This document shows, in pieces, positions 1-5,937 of a DNA stretch of 6,146 nt. This DNA is from CAYMFD01 sp964389475 (GTDB lineage: Bacteria > Bacteroidota > Bacteroidia > Chitinophagales > Saprospiraceae): the NCBI GenBank assembly GCA_964389475.1, contig CAYMFD010000154.1, forward strand, positions 1-6,146, given 5' to 3'. Position numbers and translations under genes: made by a program. Below the pieces are notes generated by a model. The model was not told the DNA's origin. It did not search any database and saw only the letters and a list, made by a program, of their open reading frames with translations. The first letter of the stretch is position 1. Each line of letters opens with the position of its first letter.

Positions 1-2774
1 GACACCCGAAAGCCCACTGCCTCTTGCCCTTTCTCATACAAGTAGATATCAAATCGAGCAACATTGTGCTGCTCATCAGCGGCTACTTGTATACCCACTC
101 CCTTGCGAGCACTGCGCCTAAACTCTGCTAGCGAGTAGTTACCGATGTCCTTCTTAGCTACGATCCTACCCCATCGCAGTTCGCTGGGGAAGTCCTTATT
201 GTAAGGATAGTCCTGTAATACTAGAGGGTCTATCTGGCGGACGCCTTCTGATAGCATGACATCCTTGACGGGAATAGAGGCAAGTGGGTCTCGATAATCC
301 AGTATGCGGTAGTAGGTCGTAAAGTCTTTGACGTCTACCACCTGCGTGGCCTGTGATGTAGCAAAAGCGTCAATCACGGACCTACCCTCTGCCGTACTAG
401 CATCAGCCCTAACGACTCGACTACCATCTGCTAGCGTGATCATCTGATATGCGCTGGGCTCGATGGCCGAGGTATACTTCTGCCGGATCAGTATCTCTGG
501 TGTATAGGCGGCATCTTCGGTCCTCACGAGAAACTCAACTTCACTCCGGTCACCATCCTGCTGAGTTAAGACGATCTGTAGTCTATCCCCATTATCGACG
601 GTACTTAACCACTTGAGGATGCGATCATCGTCCTTAAGGTCGTCTATCGTCGTGGTGACAGACTGTTTGATGGATTGACGATTGCCCCAGCCATTGTGCT
701 CCAGCATGACAATGGCCCCATCTATGTCCAACACATACTGACCAGTGGTAAACTCGTGCATATATCGTTTGGCATCCTCTACATCCATGTGGCCAAATCG
801 CTTAAGGATGAGCTCGACCTTCGCATCGTCAAGGTCTACCCTCTTACCCAGTACCTCTAGCTTAGGGTCAAATTGTCTAAGCGTTCGCTGCAAGTCCTTT
901 GGCGTATGTGTGATGATATTGGTAGCTCGATCTTTGAGCCCGAATGTCGAATACATCGGATAGTACTTACCATCAATGGTGATCTTACCTTGCTCCATCA
1001 GGGATTTCTTAACGGTAGGGTCGAATCGATAGGTACGTTGTACATCGACGAGTTCGGTATCATTAGGACCATAGTCGAAGCAAAACGACGTCGTCATGCT
1101 ACTGTTGTTCGTCTCAATATGTAAGTCTTCTATACATACCGTACCACTATTGGAGGCTTGGATAAAATCAGGCGCCACGTACGCAGCACTATTATCGAAG
1201 TGATACTTGTACACCCCTTTGAGGTCAGAGGTTACTCGCATGTCGAAACTCCAATTTTTGTAAGCATCATCGTAGCCAATCAGCGTAGGCTGGTCTTTAA
1301 ACATCGCAACAAGGTCTGCCTTGGACAGGTAAGATACTTGCTTGGAGATGCTCGTCTCATATCGCTCTAGTGACTGCATCAGCACTTCGCCCCACTTGAA
1401 GAACGGTACGGCTCGATCTGTAATAGGTCGATATAGATTAATGTAAACTTTCACATTGATGACATCATCACCATGATGGACAGAACCAGTAGCGATAAAG
1501 CGATCGTCAACACTCAGGCTGTCATCCTTAGTCTCGGCGTATTGCACAAAATTGCCAATACTGTAGGAGTCGATCTTACGATCTCCACGGTAGTGGTCGA
1601 CGGTGATATCAGATAAGGTAAGATCATCGCCATCTGTTGCAACTATCGGTGTGGTGGCAAATAAGCTTAGCTCCTCCACCAAAACTGTACGTGAAAATCG
1701 GACGTCACCTTCGTGGAAACCATGACGGCGCTTGATCGGTCCCCAGTCTAGGCTCCAGCTATCGTGGTCTTGGTCTAGTGACTTGTCAAACTGAAAGGCT
1801 GTCTGCATCGTAACGGCATCAATCTTACTCTCTATCACGTCAATAGAAGACGAGATTGCGGGTATCTCATCAGACAAGTCAAAAGCAAACAAGGCAGCTA
1901 AGCCAATCATTACCGGTATCACTAGCAGTCCACGAATTCGCTGAGACCAGCGGCCACTCGACGGACGTGTGAGCATGTGTAATCGTTCTCTCACCTGCGA
2001 GTAAAAGCCAGTGGTCAACGGTGGCACATTAGCATCGTGGCTAGAGTGAGACAGCAGTACATTGGCATATGTGACTCTACTGCCGATCTTACTGGCCACA
2101 TAGTCGTCAGCGATATACTCGTGGACGAGACGAAGACTGCGGCGGTAAAGGTAGATCAAGGGATTAAACCACTTGGCCACCACCATCATCTCCATAAGTA
2201 TCACGTCCATACTGTGCCACTGGCGTACATGTACGAGCTCATGCTCTAGTATAGCTTTCTCTACGTCGTCAGACTTCTGCGCTTTGCTCCAGAAGATGTA
2301 GCTAAAGAAGCTAGCCGCCGGCACATCTGCTGCGGCATAGACAATCGTCGCTTCTCTATCCCTGCGCTTGTGCCCAGACGAGATCATCGTCCATATGCGT
2401 AGTAGTGCATCGAGCAAGCGGACAGCCATTACGATTACACCTATCCAGTAGATGATCCTGATAATGTCACCGATACTGATGACTAAGGCTGTAGGCTGGT
2501 CTATCTGATGGACTACCTTACCTTGAAAGTGATAGATCTCTGTCATGATAGGGGCCCACGCATAAGCCAGACTACTGCCTGCGTCTGGTGCAGTCGGTGA
2601 TATGTTGATATGCATCAGTGGGACAAGTAGCGAAAACAAGGCAGCACCTATGAGGTAAAATCGATTGAACTGAAAGGTCCGTTGATGAGCGAGCAGAGCC
2701 TTGTAAAACATGTAGAACACCACTAGGCAAAACGTCGACTCTAGCAAATACTGCGGTAAGGTCAGATGGCTCAT
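1..2774 (-). CDS. BlaR1/MecR1-like M56 membrane metallopeptidase with giant C-terminal extension (partial, 3' end beyond window)
   Basis: The frame is open for 924 codons from the ATG at 2774 and runs off the left edge without a stop. The ATG overlaps the repressor stop codon as ATGA, so the two genes are translationally coupled. Predicted membrane segments lie near residues 9-28, 39-56, 95-121 and 283-298. Between the last two is the peptidase: a PAASFF stretch (152-157), the zinc motif HELVH (178-182), a WFNPLIY helix (202-208) and HEYIADD (218-224), whose E219 is the expected third zinc ligand. In BlaR1/MecR1 such a cytosolic protease is activated by an outside signal and relieves repression by its BlaI/MecI partner; here I infer the same. 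The region after residue 299 should be periplasmic and exceeds 620 residues. I see no SxxK/SxN/KTG penicillin-binding arrangement in it. It holds two cysteines in the middle (GTVCIED, SFCFDYG) and several 'DG' beta-like segments. Family assignment is firm; the signal sensed is unknown. Confidence 0.93.
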   Translation of the reverse strand, partial: MSHLTLPQYLLESTFCLVVFYMFYKALLAHQRTFQFNRFYLIGAALFSLLVPLMHINISPTAPDAGSSLAYAWAPIMTEIYHFQGKVVHQIDQPTALVISIGDIIRIIYWIGVIVMAVRLLDALLRIWTMISSGHKRRDREATIVYAAADVPAASFFSYIFWSKAQKSDDVEKAILEHELVHVRQWHSMDVILMEMMVVAKWFNPLIYLYRRSLRLVHEYIADDYVASKIGSRVTYANVLLSHSSHDANVPPLTTGFYSQVRERLHMLTRPSSGRWSQRIRGLLVIPVMIGLAALFAFDLSDEIPAISSSIDVIESKIDAVTMQTAFQFDKSLDQDHDSWSLDWGPIKRRHGFHEGDVRFSRTVLVEELSLFATTPIVATDGDDLTLSDITVDHYRGDRKIDSYSIGNFVQYAETKDDSLSVDDRFIATGSVHHGDDVINVKVYINLYRPITDRAVPFFKWGEVLMQSLERYETSISKQVSYLSKADLVAMFKDQPTLIGYDDAYKNWSFDMRVTSDLKGVYKYHFDNSAAYVAPDFIQASNSGTVCIEDLHIETNNSSMTTSFCFDYGPNDTELVDVQRTYRFDPTVKKSLMEQGKITIDGKYYPMYSTFGLKDRATNIITHTPKDLQRTLRQFDPKLEVLGKRVDLDDAKVELILKRFGHMDVEDAKRYMHEFTTGQYVLDIDGAIVMLEHNGWGNRQSIKQSVTTTIDDLKDDDRILKWLSTVDNGDRLQIVLTQQDGDRSEVEFLVRTEDAAYTPEILIRQKYTSAIEPSAYQMITLADGSRVVRADASTAEGRSVIDAFATSQATQVVDVKDFTTYYRILDYRDPLASIPVKDVMLSEGVRQIDPLVLQDYPYNKDFPSELRWGRIVAKKDIGNYSLAEFRRSARKGVGIQVAADEQHNVARFDIYLYEKGQEAVGFRV

Positions 2775-3136
2775 GCTTCGTCATTTTTGAGGTCAGCAAG
2801 CAAGGCGGCTATCTCGTCTGGAGACAGAGACTCCTCCTCTACGAAGTAGCTCAGTAGCTCTTTAGGCGATCCCTTAAAGTAATGCCGCATCATATCCTTA
2901 AAGGTCAACTTGCGATAGTCCGACTCCTTAAGTATTGGGAAGTACCGATGTGTCTTGCCAAAAGCCTCGTAACCTACTACCCCGTCCTTCTCAAGCTTAC
3001 GTACGATGGATGATACGGTATTGTACGGTGGCTTGGGCGGATCGTAGTGCTCCAATATATCTTTGACGAAGGCCTTTTTGAGGCGCCAGATGATTCTCAT
3101 GACGGCCTCTTCTTTACGAGTCAGTTGCTTTTGCAT
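2771..3136 (-). CDS. BlaI/MecI/CopY-family winged-helix transcriptional repressor
   Basis: This 121-residue protein has the usual length and layout of the family. An N-terminal winged helix begins at LTRKEEAVMRIIW (5-17), the probable recognition helix follows in PPYNTVSSIVRKLEKDG (36-52), and the wing is YEAFGKTHRYFPI (56-68). The C-terminal dimerisation helices run from about 72 to 118. Family members bind palindromic DNA as dimers and are inactivated when the partner M56 peptidase is activated. In Staphylococcus BlaI the cut falls at an Asn-Phe bond; by eye alignment of 'FVEEESLSPDEI' (98-109) the matching bond is Y97-F98, so the Asn is replaced. The stop overlaps the M56 start (ATGA). Three palindromes upstream at 3170-3222 suggest autoregulation. 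Function as the repressor of this pair is well supported; a link to beta-lactams is not shown. Confidence 0.93.
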   Translation of the reverse strand: MQKQLTRKEEAVMRIIWRLKKAFVKDILEHYDPPKPPYNTVSSIVRKLEKDGVVGYEAFGKTHRYFPILKESDYRKLTFKDMMRHYFKGSPKELLSYFVEEESLSPDEIAALLADLKNDEA

Positions 3137-3161
3137 GGCGTAGCGTAATTGGTTACACCTG

Positions 3162-3190
3162 CAATGTAGAACTAATTTTTAGTTAACCAA
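3162..3190 (-). promoter_or_regulatory. Candidate promoter of the repressor-M56 operon
   Basis: Read on the minus strand, TTG (3188-3190) lies 19 bp upstream of TACATTG (3162-3168), about 25 bp before the repressor ATG. This resembles the Bacteroidota TTTG/TAnnTTTG arrangement, but the -7 box is degenerate. The first palindrome (3170-3184) would fill the spacer and the second (3189-3203) would cover the -33 box, so bound repressor would block the promoter. The call rests on spacing and context. Confidence 0.35.
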
Positions 3191-3222
3191 CTACTTTTTA
3201 GTTATTTAACTGTTTTGTAGTT
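3170..3222. promoter_or_regulatory. Array of three 19-bp-spaced operator palindromes upstream of the repressor gene
   Basis: Three 15-bp inverted repeats start at 3170, 3189 and 3208, exactly 19 bp apart: AACTAATTTTTAGTT (perfect arms AACTAA/TTAGTT, 3-base spacer), AACTACTTTTTAGTT (one mismatch) and AACTGTTTTGTAGTT (two mismatches). The ACTAC/GTAGT core of the better half-sites resembles the ACTACA/TGTAGT dyads known for BlaI/MecI operators. They fill the region just upstream of the repressor ATG (3136). I infer they are its autoregulatory binding sites. The 9-mer ACCTGCAAT at 3157-3165 lies four bases from the first site and recurs at the same place beside the array at 4065-4118. Confidence 0.75.
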
Positions 3223-3277
3223 TTTGAATATGCGAAAGCTCCCTTTTACTTGGTAATACAGCTAATGAATCATCTGA

Positions 3278-3589
3278 CTATGTGGAGCCACCATCCCCTA
3301 GACGACCATCAATGTCCATCCTCATATGCAGTATCCTATCAACGAATACTACATCGTTAACTACCTTGTAGATGATCATGTGAGAGTTAACACCAACTTT
3401 ACGATGGCTATCTTTAATATGTGCTATAGACATACCTATTTGAGGGTTATCGCAAATAGTATTAATTTGAGATATTATTTCCTCGTAGTATCTATCAGCC
3501 TGATTAGAGGACCAATTGACAGCGGTGTAACTCCAAATACTCTCAAGGTCTTCTAGAGCCAATTCACTAATGCGAAAAGACAACCTCAT
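3278..3589 (-). CDS. parE: ParE/RelE-superfamily toxin
   Basis: This 103-residue protein has the ParE layout: 'FRISELALEDLESIWSYT' (5-22) with the conserved A..DL..I, a central helical pair containing 'QADRYYEEII' (30-39) and 'NPQIG' (48-52), then the beta core 'HMIIYKV' (70-76) and the characteristic end 'DRILHMRMDIDGRL' (84-97), with R85 and R90 in the usual basic positions. ParE toxins act mainly by poisoning DNA gyrase; the family call does not prove the target. Its ATG overlaps the parD stop as ATGA. Four 60-base blocks from 3301 to 3540 contain 89 G/C of 240 (37%), lower than the M56 gene, which suggests separate acquisition. It looks intact. Confidence 0.92.
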   Translation of the reverse strand: MRLSFRISELALEDLESIWSYTAVNWSSNQADRYYEEIISQINTICDNPQIGMSIAHIKDSHRKVGVNSHMIIYKVVNDVVFVDRILHMRMDIDGRLGDGGST

Positions 3590-3831
3590 CTCTTAAATTT
3601 CGCATTAAGAGATTCCAGATGGCTTACGGGATCGTAGTCATTGACGTAACCACTATTCTCACCAGCCGTGATAGCATCTCGTAACAATCTGATATTCTGC
3701 TCTTCTTCATCAACCAACCTTAGTCCAGCCCGAATCACCTCACTAGCTGAGGCGTATCTACCTGATTGAATGCTCTCTGCGATTATACGTTCGAAGTGAC
3801 TACCTAATGTTACCGATGTATTCTTTGACAT
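3586..3831 (-). CDS. parD: ParD-family ribbon-helix-helix antitoxin
   Basis: This 81-residue protein begins with the ribbon-helix-helix DNA-binding domain: strand 'NTSVTLGSHF' (4-13), helix 'ERIIAESIQSGRYASASEVIRAGLRLVDEEE' region (14-44) with the signature SGRY.SASEV.RAGLRL. The C-terminal part, including 'AGENSGYVNDYDP', would wrap the toxin. ParD neutralises ParE and, with it, represses its own promoter. The stop overlaps the parE start. The start at 3831 fits the family N-terminus and lies just downstream of a promoter and a 17-bp palindrome. It appears intact. Confidence 0.93.
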   Translation of the reverse strand: MSKNTSVTLGSHFERIIAESIQSGRYASASEVIRAGLRLVDEEEQNIRLLRDAITAGENSGYVNDYDPVSHLESLNAKFKR

Positions 3832-3844
3832 AACAGATTTTTCT

Positions 3845-3877
3845 CAAATATACCAAATATTGGTATTGATAGCAAAA
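3845..3877 (-). promoter_or_regulatory. Bacteroidota-type promoter of parDE
   Basis: On the minus strand TTTTG (3873-3877) is separated by 20 bp from TATATTTG (3845-3852), an exact match to the Bacteroidota -7 consensus TAnnTTTG at a normal spacing. Transcription would start near 3840, leaving a leader of roughly 8-10 bases before the parD ATG at 3831. This is the clearest promoter in the window. Confidence 0.7.
3850..3866. promoter_or_regulatory. parDE autoregulatory operator palindrome
   Basis: ATACCAAATATTGGTAT is a perfect inverted repeat with 7-base arms around a 3-base centre. It overlaps the -7 box and spacer of the parD promoter, as expected for a site bound by the ParD ribbon-helix-helix dimer or the ParD-ParE complex. 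Binding by ParD is inferred from position. It does not resemble the AACTA-type palindromes of the repressor operon. Confidence 0.65.
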
Positions 3878-3930
3878 CAAGAACGATGAGTTCCTAGCTT
3901 GTACAGCTAATCCACTATACTAAGTAACTA

Positions 3931-4046
3931 TTACAGTTTCACCACTTTCTCGACAACCCTGCTCTCACTCTTAAGTCTTATGTCGAGAAGATATATGCCA
4001 GATGGTAAATCTGATAGGTCTACCGTAGTGATGTTGTACTAAAGGA
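3931..4046 (-). pseudogene. Remnant of a T9SS C-terminal sorting domain (3' end only)
   Basis: Read from about 4032 to the TAA at 3931-3933, this stretch encodes 32 residues beginning TTVDLSDLPSGIYLL, identical to the end of the T9SS protein at 5938-6146. Just upstream an in-frame TAG (4040-4042) interrupts it. There is no ATG or other plausible start between the upstream palindrome array and the tail, so it cannot be made as a secreted protein. The NIYPNPT part of the sorting domain and the whole cargo are missing. The left limit of homology is uncertain (4035-4050) because similarity fades there. It is best read as the end of a paralogous T9SS gene whose body was deleted, leaving an upstream regulatory region joined to its tail. 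Confidence 0.8.
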
Positions 4047-4064
4047 GCACTACCTGCAATCAAT

Positions 4065-4118
4065 AACTACTTTTTTAGTATATAAACTATAATACAGTTA
4101 TAATACTGTTTTATAGTT
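4065..4118. promoter_or_regulatory. Second three-site operator array, homologous to 3170-3222
   Basis: Three related palindromes start at 4065 (AACTACTTTTTTAGTA, one extra T), 4085 (AACTATAATACAGTT) and 4104 (TACTGTTTTATAGTT), 20 and 19 bp apart. The third site matches the third site of the other array at 13 of 15 positions. The 9-mer ACCTGCAAT (4052-4060) again lies four bases from the first site, as at 3157-3165. The array touches the stop codon of the tail-collar gene (4117-4119) and leads, in the minus direction, into the sorting-domain remnant. I infer a diverged binding region for the same repressor that has lost its gene; it could still affect readthrough toward parDE. Confidence 0.65.
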
Positions 4119-4905
4119 AGTCTCCTAAATACACAAAGGCGTTGACGACCAGGTAAGTCGGATCGATATCAACAGGCTGATCACTACCTCCACTCGGTAT
4201 AGACACAGTATGTGAGTGATCACCAGCAGGCTGCGTATTATTTGTGATTTGAATAGGGCCGTTGTCTCGTCCATAACTTGGACCACTACCACCACTAAAA
4301 GTGTTTAGAACCCAGTCATCTTGCCGAGTTCGAATCTGATGCGTGTGAGCACCGTTGACAGACGTAGAACCTGTAAGTGTGTAGGACGGCATATTCAGTT
4401 GTGATAGTGTAACTTGATTTTGGCCCTGCACCGTACCTAATGTAGCGGTAGCGTCCTGTTTCATAAATACACCATCAGCATCCGGCAGATTAACGGCGAA
4501 ACCTAATTGTATCGCAGCTGCCTTCTGCGCATTGCCTAACGTCCCCACGTCTCGACCATCTAGCATAACCCATCCATCATGATCAACAACTTGAAAACCA
4601 TGCTTAATGTCACCCACATTATGTGCCGGTGAAACTAAAGCCTGCCAAGTAGATCCGTCATAGAAGTAGAAAGCACCCTCAGCACTGTTGATTACTAACT
4701 GACCTGCACGATTACCGCCTAGGGGTAGCGTTGAAACCTGCGGTACAGCAATACCTGCATCACTAGTAGGGTTAGCTGGATCGACCTCACGGACATCGAG
4801 TGTAGCTTGAGGAGTACCTGCATTAATACCTACCTGAGCCTGTATACTCTGTATAGTGACCGTAAAAAGCAAAGCCACTACTATCGATTGAATTGTTCTG
4901 CGCAT
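4117..4905 (-). CDS. Secreted tail-collar/tail-fibre-like protein
   Basis: The 262-residue protein begins with a clear signal peptide (MRR, hydrophobic 8-19, probable cleavage after IQA at 23). Residues 24-91 (QVGIN..TPQATLDV, AGQLVINS, FYFYDGSTWQ) are the head typical of Bacteroidota surface proteins built around trimeric fibre-like domains. From about 97 (VGDIKHGFQ, GWVMLDGRDV) to the end it resembles phage tail-collar or microcystin-dependent-protein domains, ending in 'PTYLVVNAFVYL'. Two HxH pairs, H187-T-H189 and H230-S-H232, sit in Gly/Ser-rich contexts like those that hold metal in trimeric fibre tips. The role is probably at the cell surface or in adhesion, not as phage structure, because no other phage gene is near. 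It lacks a T9SS sorting domain. The start is supported by the signal peptide; the stop TAA lies inside the neighbouring palindrome array. Confidence 0.85.
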   Translation of the reverse strand: MRRTIQSIVVALLFTVTIQSIQAQVGINAGTPQATLDVREVDPANPTSDAGIAVPQVSTLPLGGNRAGQLVINSAEGAFYFYDGSTWQALVSPAHNVGDIKHGFQVVDHDGWVMLDGRDVGTLGNAQKAAAIQLGFAVNLPDADGVFMKQDATATLGTVQGQNQVTLSQLNMPSYTLTGSTSVNGAHTHQIRTRQDDWVLNTFSGGSGPSYGRDNGPIQITNNTQPAGDHSHTVSIPSGGSDQPVDIDPTYLVVNAFVYLGD

Positions 4906-4977
4906 TTTACAAAACTAAGTTCTACAAAGAAGGATTTGGTCATCCAAAAGGGTGATTTACCATGTCAAACAAGGCGG

Positions 4978-5877
4978 CTACAGGTTAACGATTAAGTCGT
5001 CCATAGAGAGTGCCGTATCTTCAAGTCCCTTATCCTGTAACCAATTAAGAAAAGTCGCCATTTCCGACCTATCCATCTTACCCCAAGTACTACCACTATG
5101 ATAATGTGGGGCTGTATAATCTATGGTCGCTCGAAGGTTTATATGCCTGTCAGACGGAGGAATGTAGCGACCGAGCACCTCAGCAGCTAAGGTAGGATCA
5201 TCCACTACCGCATCATGACCTCTGGCAGAGGCTAGCAAAAAGTCTTTGTAGAGTGCCTTGTCATTATTGATAACGGACTTACTGCCCGCTACAACTGGTG
5301 AATAGGAATACGGAATCCCAAAATCAGACATCTTAAACAAGCGTAAACCTACTTCTTGAGATGCTGCTGCGATGCCTTCCCAATTGAGGAATATCCACGT
5401 AGCATCGTCTGTACCACCTAGTAAGGATCCCCATATGCCGAGCTTATCAGGATAAGTACAAACTATATCGCCTTGACCACCATCATTAGTAACCATTGCT
5501 TGCACGATCGCATCTTCGTAACGAGCAGCATAAGATGCATAACGCTTCCCGTCAAGATCCGCTGGTCGTGAGATATCGCTGCTAGCTAATACAGTAATGG
5601 CACTCAGGTCACTCTGCAATACAGCAGCTATGGCGACTAAGTCAAAGGGATCTCCTTTGGTCTGGTAACTGATCAGGCTCTCTGTAGGACATAGCGCCAG
5701 ATCTGCCGTGCCGAGTTCCACCTTCTTGGCAGATGTCGTGGCATAGTTATCGATAGACGGATCGAGAATAGTTACATCGATACCTACATCTCTATAAAAG
5801 CCTTGCTCATAGGCTAGCAAAAAGCCCACGTGGTTGACATTGGGTGTCCAATCTAGTGCTAGACGTATTGATTTCAT
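4978..5877 (-). CDS. NMT1/THI5-like periplasmic-binding-fold protein without signal peptide
   Basis: The 299-residue protein starts 'IRLALDWTPNVNHVGFLLAYEQGFY' (4-28), the opening of the NMT1/THI5 family, which includes substrate-binding proteins of thiamine-precursor transporters (ThiY-like) and the eukaryotic HMP-P synthase. Further family marks are GIDVTILDP (32-40), a lobe beginning ELGTADLAL (54-62) and DLDGKRYASY (107-116). The CCCFC motif needed by the Thi5 synthase is absent; the matching region reads DFGIPYSYSPV (185-195). Two in-frame TAG codons lie just before 'TTTACTGAT' ahead of the ATG, so no longer N-terminus or leader is possible in this frame. The product is therefore predicted cytoplasmic, and no transporter gene is adjacent. 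A role in pyrimidine or thiamine-precursor binding is plausible but unproven; other aromatic or amine ligands are possible. Confidence 0.87.
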   Translation of the reverse strand: MKSIRLALDWTPNVNHVGFLLAYEQGFYRDVGIDVTILDPSIDNYATTSAKKVELGTADLALCPTESLISYQTKGDPFDLVAIAAVLQSDLSAITVLASSDISRPADLDGKRYASYAARYEDAIVQAMVTNDGGQGDIVCTYPDKLGIWGSLLGGTDDATWIFLNWEGIAAASQEVGLRLFKMSDFGIPYSYSPVVAGSKSVINNDKALYKDFLLASARGHDAVVDDPTLAAEVLGRYIPPSDRHINLRATIDYTAPHYHSGSTWGKMDRSEMATFLNWLQDKGLEDTALSMDDLIVNL

Positions 5878-5884
5878 ATCAGTA

Positions 5885-5903
5885 AACTACTACGACTTTA
5901 GTT
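5885..5903. promoter_or_regulatory. Possible diverged operator half-sites upstream of the NMT1-like gene
   Basis: AACTAC (5885-5890) and TTAGTT (5898-5903) are the same half-sites as in the palindrome at 3189-3203, but they are 7 bases apart rather than 3. They lie 8-26 bases before the NMT1-like start codon, where a bound repressor could act. The changed spacing and single copy make this weak. Confidence 0.25.
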
Positions 5904-5937
5904 TTGAATAATTGCCTCCTACTCTCCTCGCATCATC

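Noticed and set aside
675..2249. Several short plus-strand open frames of 60-83 codons (675-1370 and 2037-2249)
   Set aside because: They lie entirely inside the M56 coding frame on the other strand, show no family motifs, and are shadows of its codon usage.
2572..2799. A 75-codon minus-strand frame overlapping the repressor-M56 junction
   Set aside because: It overlaps two well-supported genes in another frame and its product has no recognisable features.
3326..3556. A 76-codon plus-strand frame opposite parE
   Set aside because: It is antisense to a clear ParE protein and resembles nothing I know.
3170..4118. Reading the two palindrome arrays as a CRISPR array or transposon ends
   Set aside because: The units are 15 bp with 4-5 bp gaps, far too short for CRISPR repeats and spacers. 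No transposase lies between the arrays, and they are in direct rather than inverted orientation.
4117..4905. A prophage or contractile injection system
   Set aside because: Only one tail-collar-like gene is present, it has a signal peptide and a Bacteroidota head domain, and no neighbour is phage-like.
4910..4917. TAGTTTTG on the minus strand as a -7 box for the tail-collar gene
   Set aside because: It matches TAnnTTTG but ends only four bases before the ATG, and no TTG box lies 17-23 bp upstream; this would require a leaderless transcript.
4932..4950. Small hairpin TTTGG-ATGA-CCAAA downstream of the NMT1-like gene as a terminator
   Set aside because: The stem is only 5 bp, AT-rich, and not followed by a T run on the transcript strand.
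4807..4995. A 62-codon plus-strand frame spanning the start of the tail-collar gene
   Set aside because: It crosses a signal-peptide coding region and an intergenic gap in antisense, with no motif support.
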